A DNA stretch of 64,000 bases from Heyndrickxia sporothermodurans (GTDB taxonomy: Bacteria > Bacillota > Bacilli > Bacillales > Bacillaceae_C): positions 1,056,001 through 1,120,000 of the forward strand of contig CP066701.1 in NCBI GenBank assembly GCA_016756695.1, written 5' to 3'. The notes under the pieces were generated by a model. It saw nothing but the letters and a program-made list of their open reading frames with translations. It did no database searches and was not told where the DNA came from. Shown here in pieces: positions 17,857 through 27,122 of the stretch. The position numbers were made by a program, and so were the translations under genes. The first letter of the stretch is position 1, and every line of letters begins with the position of its first letter.

Positions 17857-19209
17857 TCATGCTACTTGTTGCTGATTTAATTGTACATTAATTCGGTCTG
17901 CGGCTAACTTTGAAGCATTATAAATAAGGGTTACCATGTCAAAATGAATTTTTGCACGTTTCCCAGTACGATAGCGAACATTGTTCAGTTGAAAGAATTC
18001 TTTCAGATAGGCATTAACCCGTTCTACGGCAGTACGACGTTTGAAAATGTTTTTCCATGCTTGTGACCCGCGTGCTGGTGCGGTATATCTGCGAAGGTCT
18101 GAAGTGATTTTCACTTTATAAACCTTTTGGCAAATACCTTCATTAGCTAAGGGACAGTCGCTGCATTCCTTTGGTCTTGTGTATTTCAATGTTTCATATT
18201 TAGGATCAAAACTATCATAACGATAAGAATGCTCTCTGAAACAAGTTGGGGCAAAGTGTTTATCATAGCCAATGATTTCCCCTTCATTTCGCTTATTATA
18301 CGCGATGACGGATTGTTGTCCCATTCGATGTACCTGCTCGTATATGGGTTCATAGTCATAGCCCGCATCCATTGTTTGATAACGTAATGGAAGGTGAAGG
18401 CGTTCCTGAATTCCTTTCAGTAAAGGGATAGCTGCCTTACCATCATTTAGACTCCCAGATGAAAAAAGAGCCTGTAGAATGTATTGGCTTGATGTACCAA
18501 CGGCTAAATGACCTTTGTAGCCAAACCAAAAAACATTTTGTCCTTCTGAGTTCTTTTTCACGCCCCATTTAGGGTCTTGGGGAACTTCGGCACGTAGTTC
18601 GGCTAGGGGAACATCTAATTGGGCCACAATTTTTCTATCATATAAAGGTAAATTGGCTTCCGTTTCAGCTTGTTCTTTAAGCCACCCGTCACGCTCATCT
18701 TTTGATTTCCGACCACGTTTTTGGGGTTCAGATTTTGGCTTTTCTTCTTTTGGCTGCGCTTGGTCTCGTGCTTCAAAATGGGTTGCATCAATGGCCACTG
18801 TATCATCCGTGATGAAACCTTCTGCAATAGCCTGGAGGACCACTTTTTCTTGTTCTTTCTCAAGGATATCGCTTTCCTCCAATTTCGTTATGAGACGTGA
18901 ATAGGAGGATTCTGAAGGCACATGATCAGAAACCAAAAAGCCACAATTTAACTTAAAAGCTAGATCATCATGAAGACGTTTTATAAGATCCTTCATCGTA
19001 GGGATGCGCTCTATGTATCTTACAAAGGTGGAGATAATCATGGCTGCATAGTTTAGTTCTTCCGGTGCACCCAACCGTGATTTTTTCGCCACTTGATGGT
19101 ACATCGAATCCAAATCTACCGCTGAAATAATGGCTTCATATTTTTGGGTAGGTTCCATGTCAAATAATTCCTGTATGCCAAATAGGCTAGGTTGTCGTAT
19201 AATAGTCAT
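17857..19209 (-). CDS. DDE transposase of the IS1182-like element
   Basis: About 450 residues from the ATG at 19207-19209 behind GGAGG; the frame extends further upstream only into the end of the IS66. The protein begins MTIIRQPSLFGIQELFDMEP and has the IS4/IS1182-like layout: N-terminal DUF772-like helical region, Asp in DDTVAIDATHFEARD, Asp in QTMDAGYDYEP and a Glu in RRTAVERVNAYLKEFF (Y-x2-R-x3-E-x6-K-type signature). The frame is intact, but its upstream promoter region is split by the IS66 insertion 40 bases before the start. Confidence 0.8.
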   Translation of the reverse strand: MTIIRQPSLFGIQELFDMEPTQKYEAIISAVDLDSMYHQVAKKSRLGAPEELNYAAMIISTFVRYIERIPTMKDLIKRLHDDLAFKLNCGFLVSDHVPSESSYSRLITKLEESDILEKEQEKVVLQAIAEGFITDDTVAIDATHFEARDQAQPKEEKPKSEPQKRGRKSKDERDGWLKEQAETEANLPLYDRKIVAQLDVPLAELRAEVPQDPKWGVKKNSEGQNVFWFGYKGHLAVGTSSQYILQALFSSGSLNDGKAAIPLLKGIQERLHLPLRYQTMDAGYDYEPIYEQVHRMGQQSVIAYNKRNEGEIIGYDKHFAPTCFREHSYRYDSFDPKYETLKYTRPKECSDCPLANEGICQKVYKVKITSDLRRYTAPARGSQAWKNIFKRRTAVERVNAYLKEFFQLNNVRYRTGKRAKIHFDMVTLIYNASKLAADRINVQLNQQQVA

Positions 19210-19344
19210 AAGAAGTACTCCTCCAGTCTTTTTATGGTTTGTGGTCAACGTAAGCCCGAATTATAAAAAATAAGTGTACCTTTCGGTACGCATCGTAAAT
19301 AGCCGTAAATTCTGACTTTTTTAATCGAATTACGGCTATTTCAT

Positions 19345-20937
19345 TTATTTGCTACATTCTGCCTGAATCATTTTTGACCAGGGCATGTATTGATCTAAAA
19401 TTTCAGGGTTTTGTTGGACGCCGAGATTTGGTAAATCCGTAAAAAGTTTCTTTATATATTCATAGAAATCAACGCCGTTACTTTTGGCAGTTTCAGCAAT
19501 ACTTAAACAGATGGCATTCGCTTTTGCACCAGCTTCACTTACACTAAAGAGCCAATTTTTTCTTCCTATAACGTTGGGACGGATGGCGTTCTCGGCTGGA
19601 TTATTATCCATTTCAATTCGCCCATCATTCAGGAATAATTTGAGTCCATTTGCCCTGTTTAATGTGTATTCAGCTGCTTTTGCTAACGCATTTTTTCCGT
19701 AAAATGGTGATGTTTCAACCCAGTGAAGGAATTCCTCCACGATTGGCTTCGAGTACTTTTGACGTTTTTTTCTTCGTTTACTCGGAGACAAACGTTTAAA
19801 TTGCCTTTCTAGTCGATATAAATCATCACAATATTTCACACCGATTCTACCATTTTTGCTATCAGCTTTCAGCCAATAACGACGAACATGCGCCCAACAA
19901 TTTGCGAAATTAACGCCTTCCAACTTATCATAAGCAGAATAACCATCACACACAATCGTTCCAGAAAAGCCTTCAATAAAACTTTCAAGGACAGATCGAG
20001 CTCGAGATAATGCGCTTTGAAAGAGAGTCATTGTTGGCCCTTGGCTTGGCACACTTCGAAACACCCAATTATACGCATTGGCTTGGCCAGATTTCCCATC
20101 GGATCGGTTGATAATTTGTCCGTATGTTTCATCGACATGCAAAACCGATTTTGCCATCATCAACTCTTTCATTCGTTCGTATACAGGTAACAGCCAATCA
20201 TGTGCTACACGGATAACCCAATTCGATAGGTTTTTATCATTGGTATTCAGTCCATAGCGATTCCATTCCTTTACCTGACGGTAAAGAGGTAAATATTGTG
20301 CAAATTTATCATAGATGACTTTGGCAAGTACGCTAGGACTTGCGATGCTACGCTGAATCGCTGGTTGTGGTGCTTTCCCGCGTTTGATTTGTGCTGGCTG
20401 TGATGAATCAACTTTGCAGTCTTTACATTCATACGCATGTTCAATGTGCTGTACTTTCATCATTTTTGCAGGAATAAATTTTGCTTCTTCACGTACAAGT
20501 GTACTACCAATTTCAATCATTTGCCCTTGGCAACAGTCACAGATTGTATTTTTCGGATGATGGTGAATAGCTTCTACTTCAATACCATCATGCAAGGAAT
20601 CATTTCGTTTTTTTGATTTAACTTTTCGTACAACAGTATAAGAGATTGTCTGTTGGCTTTGTTCTTCTGTGTGCTCAGGTTCGCTAAAAGCCGGGTCATC
20701 ATCAAATAATGAGCCTTGCCCATCTGGTACGTTGTATTTCGATTTTTCGGATTTCGATCCATATAAAAGTTTTGTTAAATGGCGAATTTGTTCAGTTAGC
20801 GCTTCAATCTGTTTAGTTGATTGATCTAGCTTTTTCGATAAGTCTTTGTTTTGTTGATTTGAATGAGCCAATTGTTCTTCGAGAAGTCGAATTAATTTCC
20901 CATATGGATTCTTGTTATTGGAAGAAGTATTAACCAT
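19345..20937 (-). CDS. tnpC: IS66 transposase TnpC, copy 2
   Basis: A 530-residue transposase differing from copy 1 mainly at the N-terminus (MVNTSSNNKNPYGK) and in scattered residues. Coiled coil, zinc finger (CDCC...CKDC) and the acidic catalytic residues (LHVDETYG, IVCDGYSAY, DNNPAENAIRPN) are all kept. The protein is intact even though the accompanying tnpB is not, so the element could be mobilised only with TnpB from another copy such as 7936-8289. Confidence 0.9.
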   Translation of the reverse strand: MVNTSSNNKNPYGKLIRLLEEQLAHSNQQNKDLSKKLDQSTKQIEALTEQIRHLTKLLYGSKSEKSKYNVPDGQGSLFDDDPAFSEPEHTEEQSQQTISYTVVRKVKSKKRNDSLHDGIEVEAIHHHPKNTICDCCQGQMIEIGSTLVREEAKFIPAKMMKVQHIEHAYECKDCKVDSSQPAQIKRGKAPQPAIQRSIASPSVLAKVIYDKFAQYLPLYRQVKEWNRYGLNTNDKNLSNWVIRVAHDWLLPVYERMKELMMAKSVLHVDETYGQIINRSDGKSGQANAYNWVFRSVPSQGPTMTLFQSALSRARSVLESFIEGFSGTIVCDGYSAYDKLEGVNFANCWAHVRRYWLKADSKNGRIGVKYCDDLYRLERQFKRLSPSKRRKKRQKYSKPIVEEFLHWVETSPFYGKNALAKAAEYTLNRANGLKLFLNDGRIEMDNNPAENAIRPNVIGRKNWLFSVSEAGAKANAICLSIAETAKSNGVDFYEYIKKLFTDLPNLGVQQNPEILDQYMPWSKMIQAECSK

Positions 20938-21039
20938 TTATTTCACCACTTTTCGTTCACCATAAGTTAGTTATATTATAACATTTTTAACGTAGAAAGC
21001 GAAGTTGAAAATGGCTATAAACCAACATTTCTAGCTTGT

Positions 21040-21393
21040 TTAGAATACTCCTTTTTGTGATTTTTGAATGGCCTTTGGTTGCTGAATGGACAACCCTTCT
21101 AACAACCAGCGAACCTCCTGTTGCGAAAGTTTACGTACTTCATTTTCATCTTTTGGCCATTGAAGTTTTCCTCCATCTAGTCACTTATAAAGCATGGCGA
21201 AACCATCGCCATCAAAATATAAACATTTATAACGGTCTTTACTCCAACCAGAGAAAAGGAAAATAGAATCTCCATATGGATCAAGTTCGAAAGAATCTTG
21301 AATTAGCGTTGCTAATCCATCAATTCCCTTCCTCATATCTGTTTTACCGCAAATAATATAAATGTTTTTTACACTGGTATAATCATGTTTCAT
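21040..21393 (-). pseudogene. tnpB: IS66 tnpB, interrupted by an in-frame TGA
   Basis: The frame begins with ATG at 21391-21393 overlapping tnpA and reads as TnpB for 70 residues to a TGA at 21181-21183, where copy 1 has an arginine codon (FAMLYK then R). After the stop the same frame continues through the family motif WPKDENEVRKLSQQE to a TAA at 21040-21042. A single nonsense change therefore inactivates it. Confidence 0.85.
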
Positions 21394-21581
21394 AGATTTT
21401 TCAACTCCCTCATGACCGTTTGGATGATGTGCTCATCTACGCCGTTGAAGAAGGAAATTTCAGCAGCTTCAATTTTGATTGTGCAAAAGCTATTTGAAGG
21501 ATCTTTCGAAGTTGTGGATGTTATAATATTTTTTTCTGGTTGTATTGAAACGGGGACGATTGTTAGTTTTTGTTGTGACAT
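21390..21581 (-). CDS. tnpA: IS66 TnpA-like accessory protein, copy 2
   Basis: A 63-residue short-form TnpA, similar to the copy 1 protein at both ends (QKLTIVPV at the start, NGVDEHIIQTVMREL at the end) but clearly diverged in the middle, more than the neighbouring tnpC. It follows an AAGGAGG site and overlaps tnpB by ATGA. Confidence 0.7.
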   Translation of the reverse strand: MSQQKLTIVPVSIQPEKNIITSTTSKDPSNSFCTIKIEAAEISFFNGVDEHIIQTVMRELKNL

Positions 21582-21764
21582 AGGAAAAGCACCTCCTTAA
21601 TTGATACGATTATTGTACTAAGGGGTGCTGATCATTTATATGCGTTGTTTGAATGGGGGCTTACTGGTCAACTACCATTATACAAGATTTGGGGAGGTAC
21701 TTCTTTTTTTATCTCTTAAACCCCTTGATACACAAGGGCTAAGAATTATGAAATTCATTCATTT

Positions 21765-22274
21765 AATAAACATTTTAATTTCTAATAGCTGTACATCCTC
21801 TTTTTGTTCCCATTTTTCATAATAATATTTATTAGTTCAATTCATTCCTTTTTTTGCTATGTTAGTATCATCTGGCATCCCTATATATAAAGAATCTATG
21901 CAAATGACCAATTTTTGACCTTTTGTTTAACCTTCTTTTAATTTTCATTGGATTGCAAGTAATTGCCGTAAGGAAGTTTAGGTTTTTACGCATTCTCTAT
22001 CTACTAAAGTCATAACGTAATTTTAATTGTTAAGTCTGTTTTGTTGACTTAGCACTACTTTATAAAAATAATCAAACGCCTCATCTTCATTATCTATCTC
22101 TTTAATTATGAAGTGACCTCCTCGTTCTCTTGTTTCATAAACTTTCCATACTCCTTGATCATATGCACATCCTAATATAAGTGGAGCATCCGATATCTTG
22201 TCGATTATTATTATATATTCACCAATATTTAGTCTTTCAGATTCAAGTCTCTTTAAGAACTCTTGTTTTGTCAT
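21765..22274 (-). repeat. Duplicated immunity-gene and spacer block (copy A)
   Basis: From the middle of the small immunity gene through the spacer to the next toxin, this sequence is nearly identical to 37115-37631. The repeat continues on the far side of the IS1182-like insertion at 17679-17779, matching 37021-37114. The spacer contains no gene. The duplication shows that whole immunity-spacer-toxin-start units have been exchanged within the array. Confidence 0.85.
22023..22274 (-). CDS. Imm59-like small immunity protein (copy A)
   Basis: An 83-residue protein with WKVYETRERGGHF and DNEDEAFDYFYKVVL. Its C-terminal half is identical to that of 37380-37631, while the N-terminal part has several substitutions, so a recombination joint lies inside the gene. 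It overlaps the end of the preceding toxin fragment by 32 bases. Probably cognate to that toxin domain; with the toxin broken it is an orphan immunity gene. Confidence 0.65.
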   Translation of the reverse strand: MTKQEFLKRLESERLNIGEYIIIIDKISDAPLILGCAYDQGVWKVYETRERGGHFIIKEIDNEDEAFDYFYKVVLSQQNRLNN

Positions 22275-22925
22275 TTTTAACCTCCCAATATTTGACTGGT
22301 ATAAACAATTTTAAATCACTATCAAATATTGCTACTAGTTTTTCAGTACCATCCGTAACTCTATATAATTCCGCTCCATTATCGGGAAAATATCTATTAT
22401 TAAAGTGCCATTCAGGAACAAATTCACCATTTCTGGATCCCGTAAAACCATTCTGTGTACACGGTGGTCCATCAGTATTCGTTCCTCCAAAACGTTCTCC
22501 GTAAGGGATCTCAATATTATCTACATTGTTAGTTGTAAATTTAATTTTTCCATATACATTCCCATCCACCGAAAAAAGCCTATTTCCATTCCATGAAGTG
22601 TAGTCAAGGCGAAAAGATTCAACCACATCATCACAGTTTTTAATATGACCAACGTCATCAAATTTTGCAATATATCCACCTATTTCAACATACTCACCAG
22701 ATAAATACTTTTCTATATCACTAGCCGGAATTGTTTTCTGTAATGGAGTATCTTTTGTAATAAGAGGTACCGAATCTCTTATTTTTAATTGTTGTTCCGC
22801 CATCTTTTATCATTGCACTAACTTTTTTCTCAAACGTATGCGTATTCTCTATAGGCATTCGGACATTTCCAGTATTTCCGAATCCCTCTAGGACGAGGTC
22901 CAATGGTCATCGGGTTGAGAAGCAT
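22243..22925 (-). pseudogene. 3' fragment of a scaffold toxin with an unrecognised C-terminal domain
   Basis: The first part (about 22800-22925) matches the end of the common scaffold (LEGFGNTGNV, IENTHTFEKKVSAM). A +1 shift near 22800 leads into a 186-residue frame with an unfamiliar domain: EIGGYIAKFDDVGHI, then YGERFGGTNTDGPPC, FVPEWHFNNRY and GAELYRVTDGTEKLVAIFD. The N-terminal 400 residues of the toxin are missing; the break lies at about 22925. I do not recognise the domain. The GGTNTDGPPC loop and strand-rich pattern suggest an enzyme. The frame from 22803 is intact to its stop at 22243. Confidence 0.6.
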
Positions 22926-22961
22926 CATCTATGTTGTCTAAAGCGTTGCATTCTTACACAA

Positions 22962-22998
22962 AAAAGCACTTTTAGCATAAATGCCAATCAAGTGCTTT
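22962..22998 (-). terminator. Terminator of the IS66-interrupted gene
   Basis: On the minus strand AGCACTT and AAGTGCT-type arms enclose a loop of about 18 bases with internal pairing, followed by TTTTTTG. It lies 25 bases beyond the stop of the interrupted gene. A relative of this structure is at 34601-34642. Confidence 0.55.
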
Positions 22999-23135
22999 GC
23001 TCTACATTGTATAATATACGTTTAATCTAAATACTCTGCTGTACCTATAAAATCTAGTTTGTAAGCATTTTTGTTTACGGAATTTACGTAAGCGTAAAAT
23101 AATCCCCACCTGTCAACCAGATGGGGATCGAGTTA

Positions 23136-24758
23136 TTATTTAGGTAAGTTTTTAAAATCTATGCAAACGATTGGAAGTGTTGTTGACCAAGGCAGTACTT
23201 TATCCAGGGCATTTTTATCTGTCAGATCAATGTTAGGTAACTTCTCAAATAAATAGCGAAGGTAATAATATGGGTTTAGGCCATTTTCCTTTGCTGTTTC
23301 CACAATGCTATAAATGATTGCGCTAGCCCTTGCACCTTTCGGTGTATTTGAAAAAAGGAAGTTTTTTCTCCCAATAACAAAGGGCTTTATTGAGCGCTCG
23401 CTTCTATTATTATCAATTTCTAATCGTCCATCCTCTAGGAATGCCACTAATTTCTTCCATTGATTGAGACAGTAGGTAATCGCCTGACCTAAAGCGCTTT
23501 TTGGTAACACTTTTTGCTTCTGTATTTTTAGCCATGACAAAAAAGCATCCAAGACTGGCTTGCTGCGTTCTAATCGTTTTTCGTATCGTTCCATAGAGGA
23601 TAACTCCTTTAGGTCGCGCTCAATGCGATATAGTTGGTTACAGTATTGGAGACCTTCCATTGCTGCTACTCCTGATGTCAGACGCTTTGAAGAAGGCAAT
23701 ACTTTTAAAGCCTCATCAAATTTACGTCGAGCATGAGCCATGCAACCGACCAGTTTTACATTAGGTACCTTATGGTACCCGGCGTATCCATCAACCTGTA
23801 AATATCCTTTAAACCCTGACAGGAATTTCTCGGCATTTTTGCCTGACCTAGTTTCCTGATAATCGTAAAGGATGATTGAAGGTCCTTCTTTTCCAGTACG
23901 GTAGAGCCAGAGATATGATTTTGAGGTGGCTGGCCGACCGGGTTCGTGAAGTACCTGCAGGGTCGATTCGTCCGCATGTAAAATATCCTTTTCCAAAAGA
24001 AGTTGATGCATGCGATCATAAAGTGGGCTCAACCACCGGTTGGCCCCGTGAATCATCCAATTGGCAAGGGTTTGGCGTGATAACGGTACCCCCAATCTGG
24101 AAAATTGCTTTTCTTGCCGGTATAATGGCAGCCCATCCACATATTTTTGATTCATAATATGTGCCATTAAAGAAGGAGATGCTAAACTACCTGAATGAAC
24201 CGGTTTAGGCATTGGTGCTGTTACAACCGGAGTTTCAATTTCTTCACGTTCACAATGGCGGCAAGAGTAAATGGACTGAACATGTTTAACAACTTTCAAT
24301 TCCGCAGGAATGTATTTTAGTTCCTGGCGTACTTGCGTACTCATTTCATGCAGATTTCCACCGCAACACGAACAAACCTGCTCTTCAGGGGATAAACGAT
24401 ATTCAATCGTCTCCACAGGCAAGTTTTCTAACATCAGTTCACGTTAGTACGCGAACTTTGCGGCGCCGTTGATAAGTAATAGATTCCAAAGTAGGTTCCG
24501 GCAAATCTGGATTAGCTTCATTTTCTACTTCATTAAAAAGTTCCAATTGATCGGGGTTGGTTTTTTCACTGGAAAAGCCGAATCTATTTTTCTGCAGAAG
24601 GCGAAGCTGTTCTTCAGTCCATTTTAATTTGGTATCTAACGCGCTCTGCTTTTTAGCTTCGCCTCTAATTCCGCATTTTGTTTCTCCAGCATTTCCAAGC
24701 GTTGCAGGAGTTCTTCAATTGTAGGGGTTGGGGTAGTTGAATTCGCTGTCTTTTTCAT
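23136..24758 (-). pseudogene. tnpC: IS66 transposase TnpC, copy 3, frameshifted
   Basis: The 432-codon frame 23136-24434 covers zinc finger (CSCCGG...CRHCE) and DDE core ([32 protein letters not shown]). The N-terminal coiled coil is found upstream in other frames, from an ATG at 24756-24758, with one shift near 24655 and another break near 24435. Not expected to give a full protein. Confidence 0.85.
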
Positions 24759-24804
24759 AAATATATTATACGATAAAATAGGTAAATTCCTGATTTTTCA
24801 TTAT

Positions 24805-25157
24805 TTAAATTACTGTTCTTGCTGTTACAACAGGGTGTGCCTGTTTTTGTTCCAATGATAATCCATCTAATAACCACCTTAATTGGCGTGGACTTATTTT
24901 CAGAGGACCCGAATTATTATCTGATACCAATGAAAATTTCCTCTCTCCAGCCGGCGATAATAAAGCCAAAAACCGTTATGATCCCATTGAAGAATTTTCA
25001 ACTTGTCTCGCGCGGTTACAAAAAACAAATAAACTCGAAGAAAAAGATCTAACTCGAATTCTTCTTTTACAAGAGCGACCAATCCATCGATAGATTTCCG
25101 TAAATCTGTGACACCTTGTGCGAGGTAGACACGATCAACCGTAACTTCTTTTAGCAT
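24805..25157 (-). pseudogene. tnpB: IS66 tnpB, copy 3, frameshifted
   Basis: The first 75 residues are TnpB-like (YLAQGVTDLRKSIDGLVALV, FFVTARDKLKILQWDHNGFWLYYRRLERG). Near 24920 the frame shifts and the remaining family sequence (ISPRQLRWLLDGLSLEQ) continues in another frame to a TAA at 24805. Confidence 0.8.
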
Positions 25158-25474
25158 ACTGATTTCAATGCCTTAACTACTTCCGCCAGTAGTGTTGGAT
25201 TAAAGCCAGGTTTAACCACGATGGATGCTGAACCAACATTTATATGTAATGTTTCATTCTGTTGCTCAGATTCTTCTAATGTAACCGGAATCCACTTGCT
25301 GTTAGAATCTTGGGTTGAATAGAAATTATCGGCTTTATAAAGCCAATACTTTAACTGATGAATACTTATTTCATTGATTTCACACCATTTGGATTGGGTG
25401 AGGCCACTCGCTTTGAAAAGAGCGATCCTACGCTCCCATTCCTTACGCAATTCTGGATTATTTCTTTGGGACAT
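25151..25474 (-). CDS. tnpA: IS66 TnpA, full-length form
   Basis: A 107-residue protein beginning MSQRNNPELRKEWERRIALFKASGL-type helices followed by a helix-turn-helix-like WCEINEISIHQLKYWLYK. The C-terminal part ends with the usual LLAEVVKAL. Intact, preceded by GAGGAGG; overlaps tnpB by 7 bases. The only unbroken gene of this IS copy. Confidence 0.8.
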   Translation of the reverse strand: MSQRNNPELRKEWERRIALFKASGLTQSKWCEINEISIHQLKYWLYKADNFYSTQDSNSKWIPVTLEESEQQNETLHINVGSASIVVKPGFNPTLLAEVVKALKSVC

Positions 25475-25742
25475 AAAAAAACCTCCTCAAACTTTGATTT
25501 GAAGAGATTATCTCACAGGTACTATATATGTTAATAGGTGTATTCTATTTGACTCTTACGAATTTACAGCTCTACCCTCTTTACTATAATTATAGTTATA
25601 AATTAAAATAATGGTATTATACTTAGAGTTTAACTTAACATTTATAAACTGTTTTATTAACTGATCATCATATGAAAAATCCACTAAAAGCTCTTTTATA
25701 TCATCTTCGGTTTGCCCAACTAGAACCCAAGACCACTTAAAA

Positions 25743-25985
25743 CTAAAATAATATTTTTTCTGTTCGCAATCTTTTTATAAAGTTGTCTAAAGCATCACTT
25801 TCATTATTAAATTTTGTAATAGATCCCTCAACCACACTAGCCCTTTCATCAGTTACATATACTACCCATTCATCATTATCAACTCTAATGCCTACTTCAT
25901 TTTCTCTTAATGGATGTTCATCAAACCAATTGTAACGTTTTAACATCTCTTTCCTGATTATTTCCTTTGCTTCCTGTTTTGTCAT
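25743..25985 (-). CDS. Imm59-like small immunity protein (orphan)
   Basis: The ATG at 25983-25985 behind AAGGAG gives 80 residues (MTKQEAKEIIRKEM). It shares the immunity-family pattern: DEWVVYVTDERASVV and FNNESDALDNFIKRL. The N-terminus resembles the proteins at 22023 and 37380 (MTKQE). No toxin stands directly before it; a nuclease-toxin immunity gene is upstream, so it is an orphan. Confidence 0.6.
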   Translation of the reverse strand: MTKQEAKEIIRKEMLKRYNWFDEHPLRENEVGIRVDNDEWVVYVTDERASVVEGSITKFNNESDALDNFIKRLRTEKILF

Positions 25986-26184
25986 TTGTTTTTTCTCCTT
26001 ACTGAAAGGATATCGACCTTTAAATATTCGAAGGTCAAACAAAGTTCTCAAGACCCAAAATCAGATCAATGTCAGATTTTCATAGTAATTCTTGGACTTC
26101 TTTAATTAATTCATTTAAGCCTTGCCATTTCCTTTTAAAGATGTAATTTCGCGCCTGCTTACTCTCTTTTCATCAGGAGATTTA

Positions 26185-26676
26185 TTAGTCATGTAACTTA
26201 TCAAGAAATTCCGTAAATGTTGCCGCAACGTAAAATACATTTTCTCTAGCACGTTCTTCAGCCTGGTCTTCTGTTAATCCCTCTTCACGCATCAACATTT
26301 CTTTTTCTCCTGCATTTTCATGCTCCCAAAAAACTACTATTGGGTTTTCTTTATTATTTTTATAATCGAAGCAAATTAAATTTCCAGCTGGATCGTTTGC
26401 AATAGGGAAGACCTTTTGCGGAAGGGTAGGTTTGTATATTTCATACTTTTTAACAATATACTCACTACTTTCCTCATCAAAGCTAAATAAACTACCAAAG
26501 CATCGCTCTGCATTGCCTACATTAAATTCCTCAGGAAAAACACTCGCACCTCCATTCTTTTTTACACAATTAATATAATCTTGAGGTAAATTGAAGCCTA
26601 ATTGTAATCCAACTTCTTTAATCTTATTTTCTGATACTTCTAAATCAGCATATTCCCACTCTAAATCTTTTCTCAT
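26185..26676 (-). CDS. SUKH immunity protein, second copy
   Basis: The 163-residue protein is identical to that of 10634-11125, and the DNA identity runs from about 26147 through the gene and about 35 bases past its start. Here it is fused in position to a different toxin tail (next entry). The gene is intact and would protect against the same WHH nuclease, so the cell carries two doses or one dose in each of two expression units. Confidence 0.85.
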   Translation of the reverse strand: MRKDLEWEYADLEVSENKIKEVGLQLGFNLPQDYINCVKKNGGASVFPEEFNVGNAERCFGSLFSFDEESSEYIVKKYEIYKPTLPQKVFPIANDPAGNLICFDYKNNKENPIVVFWEHENAGEKEMLMREEGLTEDQAEERARENVFYVAATFTEFLDKLHD

Positions 26677-26800
26677 CTAATACCCTCTCCCCATAATTTA
26701 TTTCCACCTAGCTGATTTGCTTCATGGACTTTTGAAATAAGAAACTTGATTTTTTCAACCGCCTTCAAAAACTTCATCATTTATTGCCATTTTCAATTCT
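26673..26800 (-). pseudogene. Remnant of a WHH-type toxin tail
   Basis: Directly before the SUKH start the DNA encodes VHEANQ then LGGNKLWGEGIR and a stop overlapping the immunity ATG, the same final residues as the WHH toxin at 11122. Upstream of HEANQ the sequence departs from that toxin (AVEKIKFLISK). This is the joint left by recombination between a foreign toxin end and a resident immunity gene. Confidence 0.6.
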
Positions 26801-26807
26801 CCTCGTA

Positions 26808-27122
26808 CTATTTATTTGCAAATCCCCCAGGTTCAAAGGCGCCTGCGTTTATCTTTTCAACACCACCAAGATGTCCAAATTTGGCGTTTATTTCTGTTGG
26901 CACAAGTTGCATAGTTACTCCATCATTTAACTCATGCCATGTTAAATTGTTTTTTACTCGGTATTTTTCTATGTCTTTTGCTCTAATTCCACCAGACTCC
27001 ATTCCAAATTGATGTGCCAATTCTGGGGAATTATTAAGTTGATCTGCTAATTTTTCATTTGCTTAGCCAAAATTATAACTTCTAGCAGCATTTCCTTTAG
27101 AACCTTTTCCTCCAAGCATATA
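26808..27122 (-). pseudogene. C-terminal remnant of a second HNH/EndoVII-type toxin
   Basis: From about 27122 the frame reads LGGKGSKGNAARSYNFG, meets a TAA near 27063, then continues ANEKLADQ and, from 27020 on, the nuclease-like end with LTWHELNDGVTMQLVPTEI and FGHLGGVEKINAGAF to a TAA at 26808. The pattern WHE-MQLVPTE-HLGG is that of WHH-like nucleases. The scaffold is missing and no own immunity gene is left. Confidence 0.6.

Larger units (their letters stand above)
19250..21664 (-). mobile_element. IS66-family element, copy 2, nested in IS1182-like element
   Basis: Ends GTAAGCCCGA at 19250 and GGGGGCTTAC ending at 21664, flanked by a perfect 8-bp duplication TGGTCAAC (19242-19249 and 21665-21672), the size typical of IS66. 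Length 2415 bases. It carries tnpC, a tnpB with an in-frame stop and tnpA. A hairpin follows tnpC at about 19285-19340, as in copy 1. Confidence 0.92.
17780..21760 (-). mobile_element. IS1182-like element, split by a nested IS66
   Basis: Ends match as inverted repeats over 17 bases with two differences (core AATTTCATAATT), at 17780 and ending at 21760. The 4-base duplication ATTT flanks it (17776-17779 and 21761-21764). The same host sequence without insertion is present at about 37110-37125, which serves as the empty site. Without the nested IS66 and its 8-bp duplication the element is about 1.56 kb. The family name is tentative. Confidence 0.8.
23088..25559 (-). mobile_element. IS66-family element, copy 3 (decayed)
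   Basis: Ends GTAAGCGTAAAATA at 23088 and the matching inverted end at 25559 (CTCTTAC), agreeing at most positions of the first 23. A perfect 8-bp target duplication GAATTTAC flanks it (23080-23087 and 25560-25567). It is a different IS66 subtype from copies 1 and 2, with a full-length tnpA. tnpB and tnpC carry frameshifts, so it is probably immobile. Confidence 0.88.
23022..25742 (-). pseudogene. Gene fragment interrupted by IS66 copy 3
   Basis: If the IS66 and one copy of its 8-bp duplication are removed, one frame runs without a stop from about 25742 to a TAA at 23022-23024. It gives about 87 residues, including FKWSWVLVGQTEDDIKE before and VNKNAYKLDFIGTAEYLD after the joint. The 5' end runs into the preceding immunity gene without a start codon, so the piece is itself a truncated remnant. 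Its position suggests an immunity gene. Family unknown. Confidence 0.5.
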
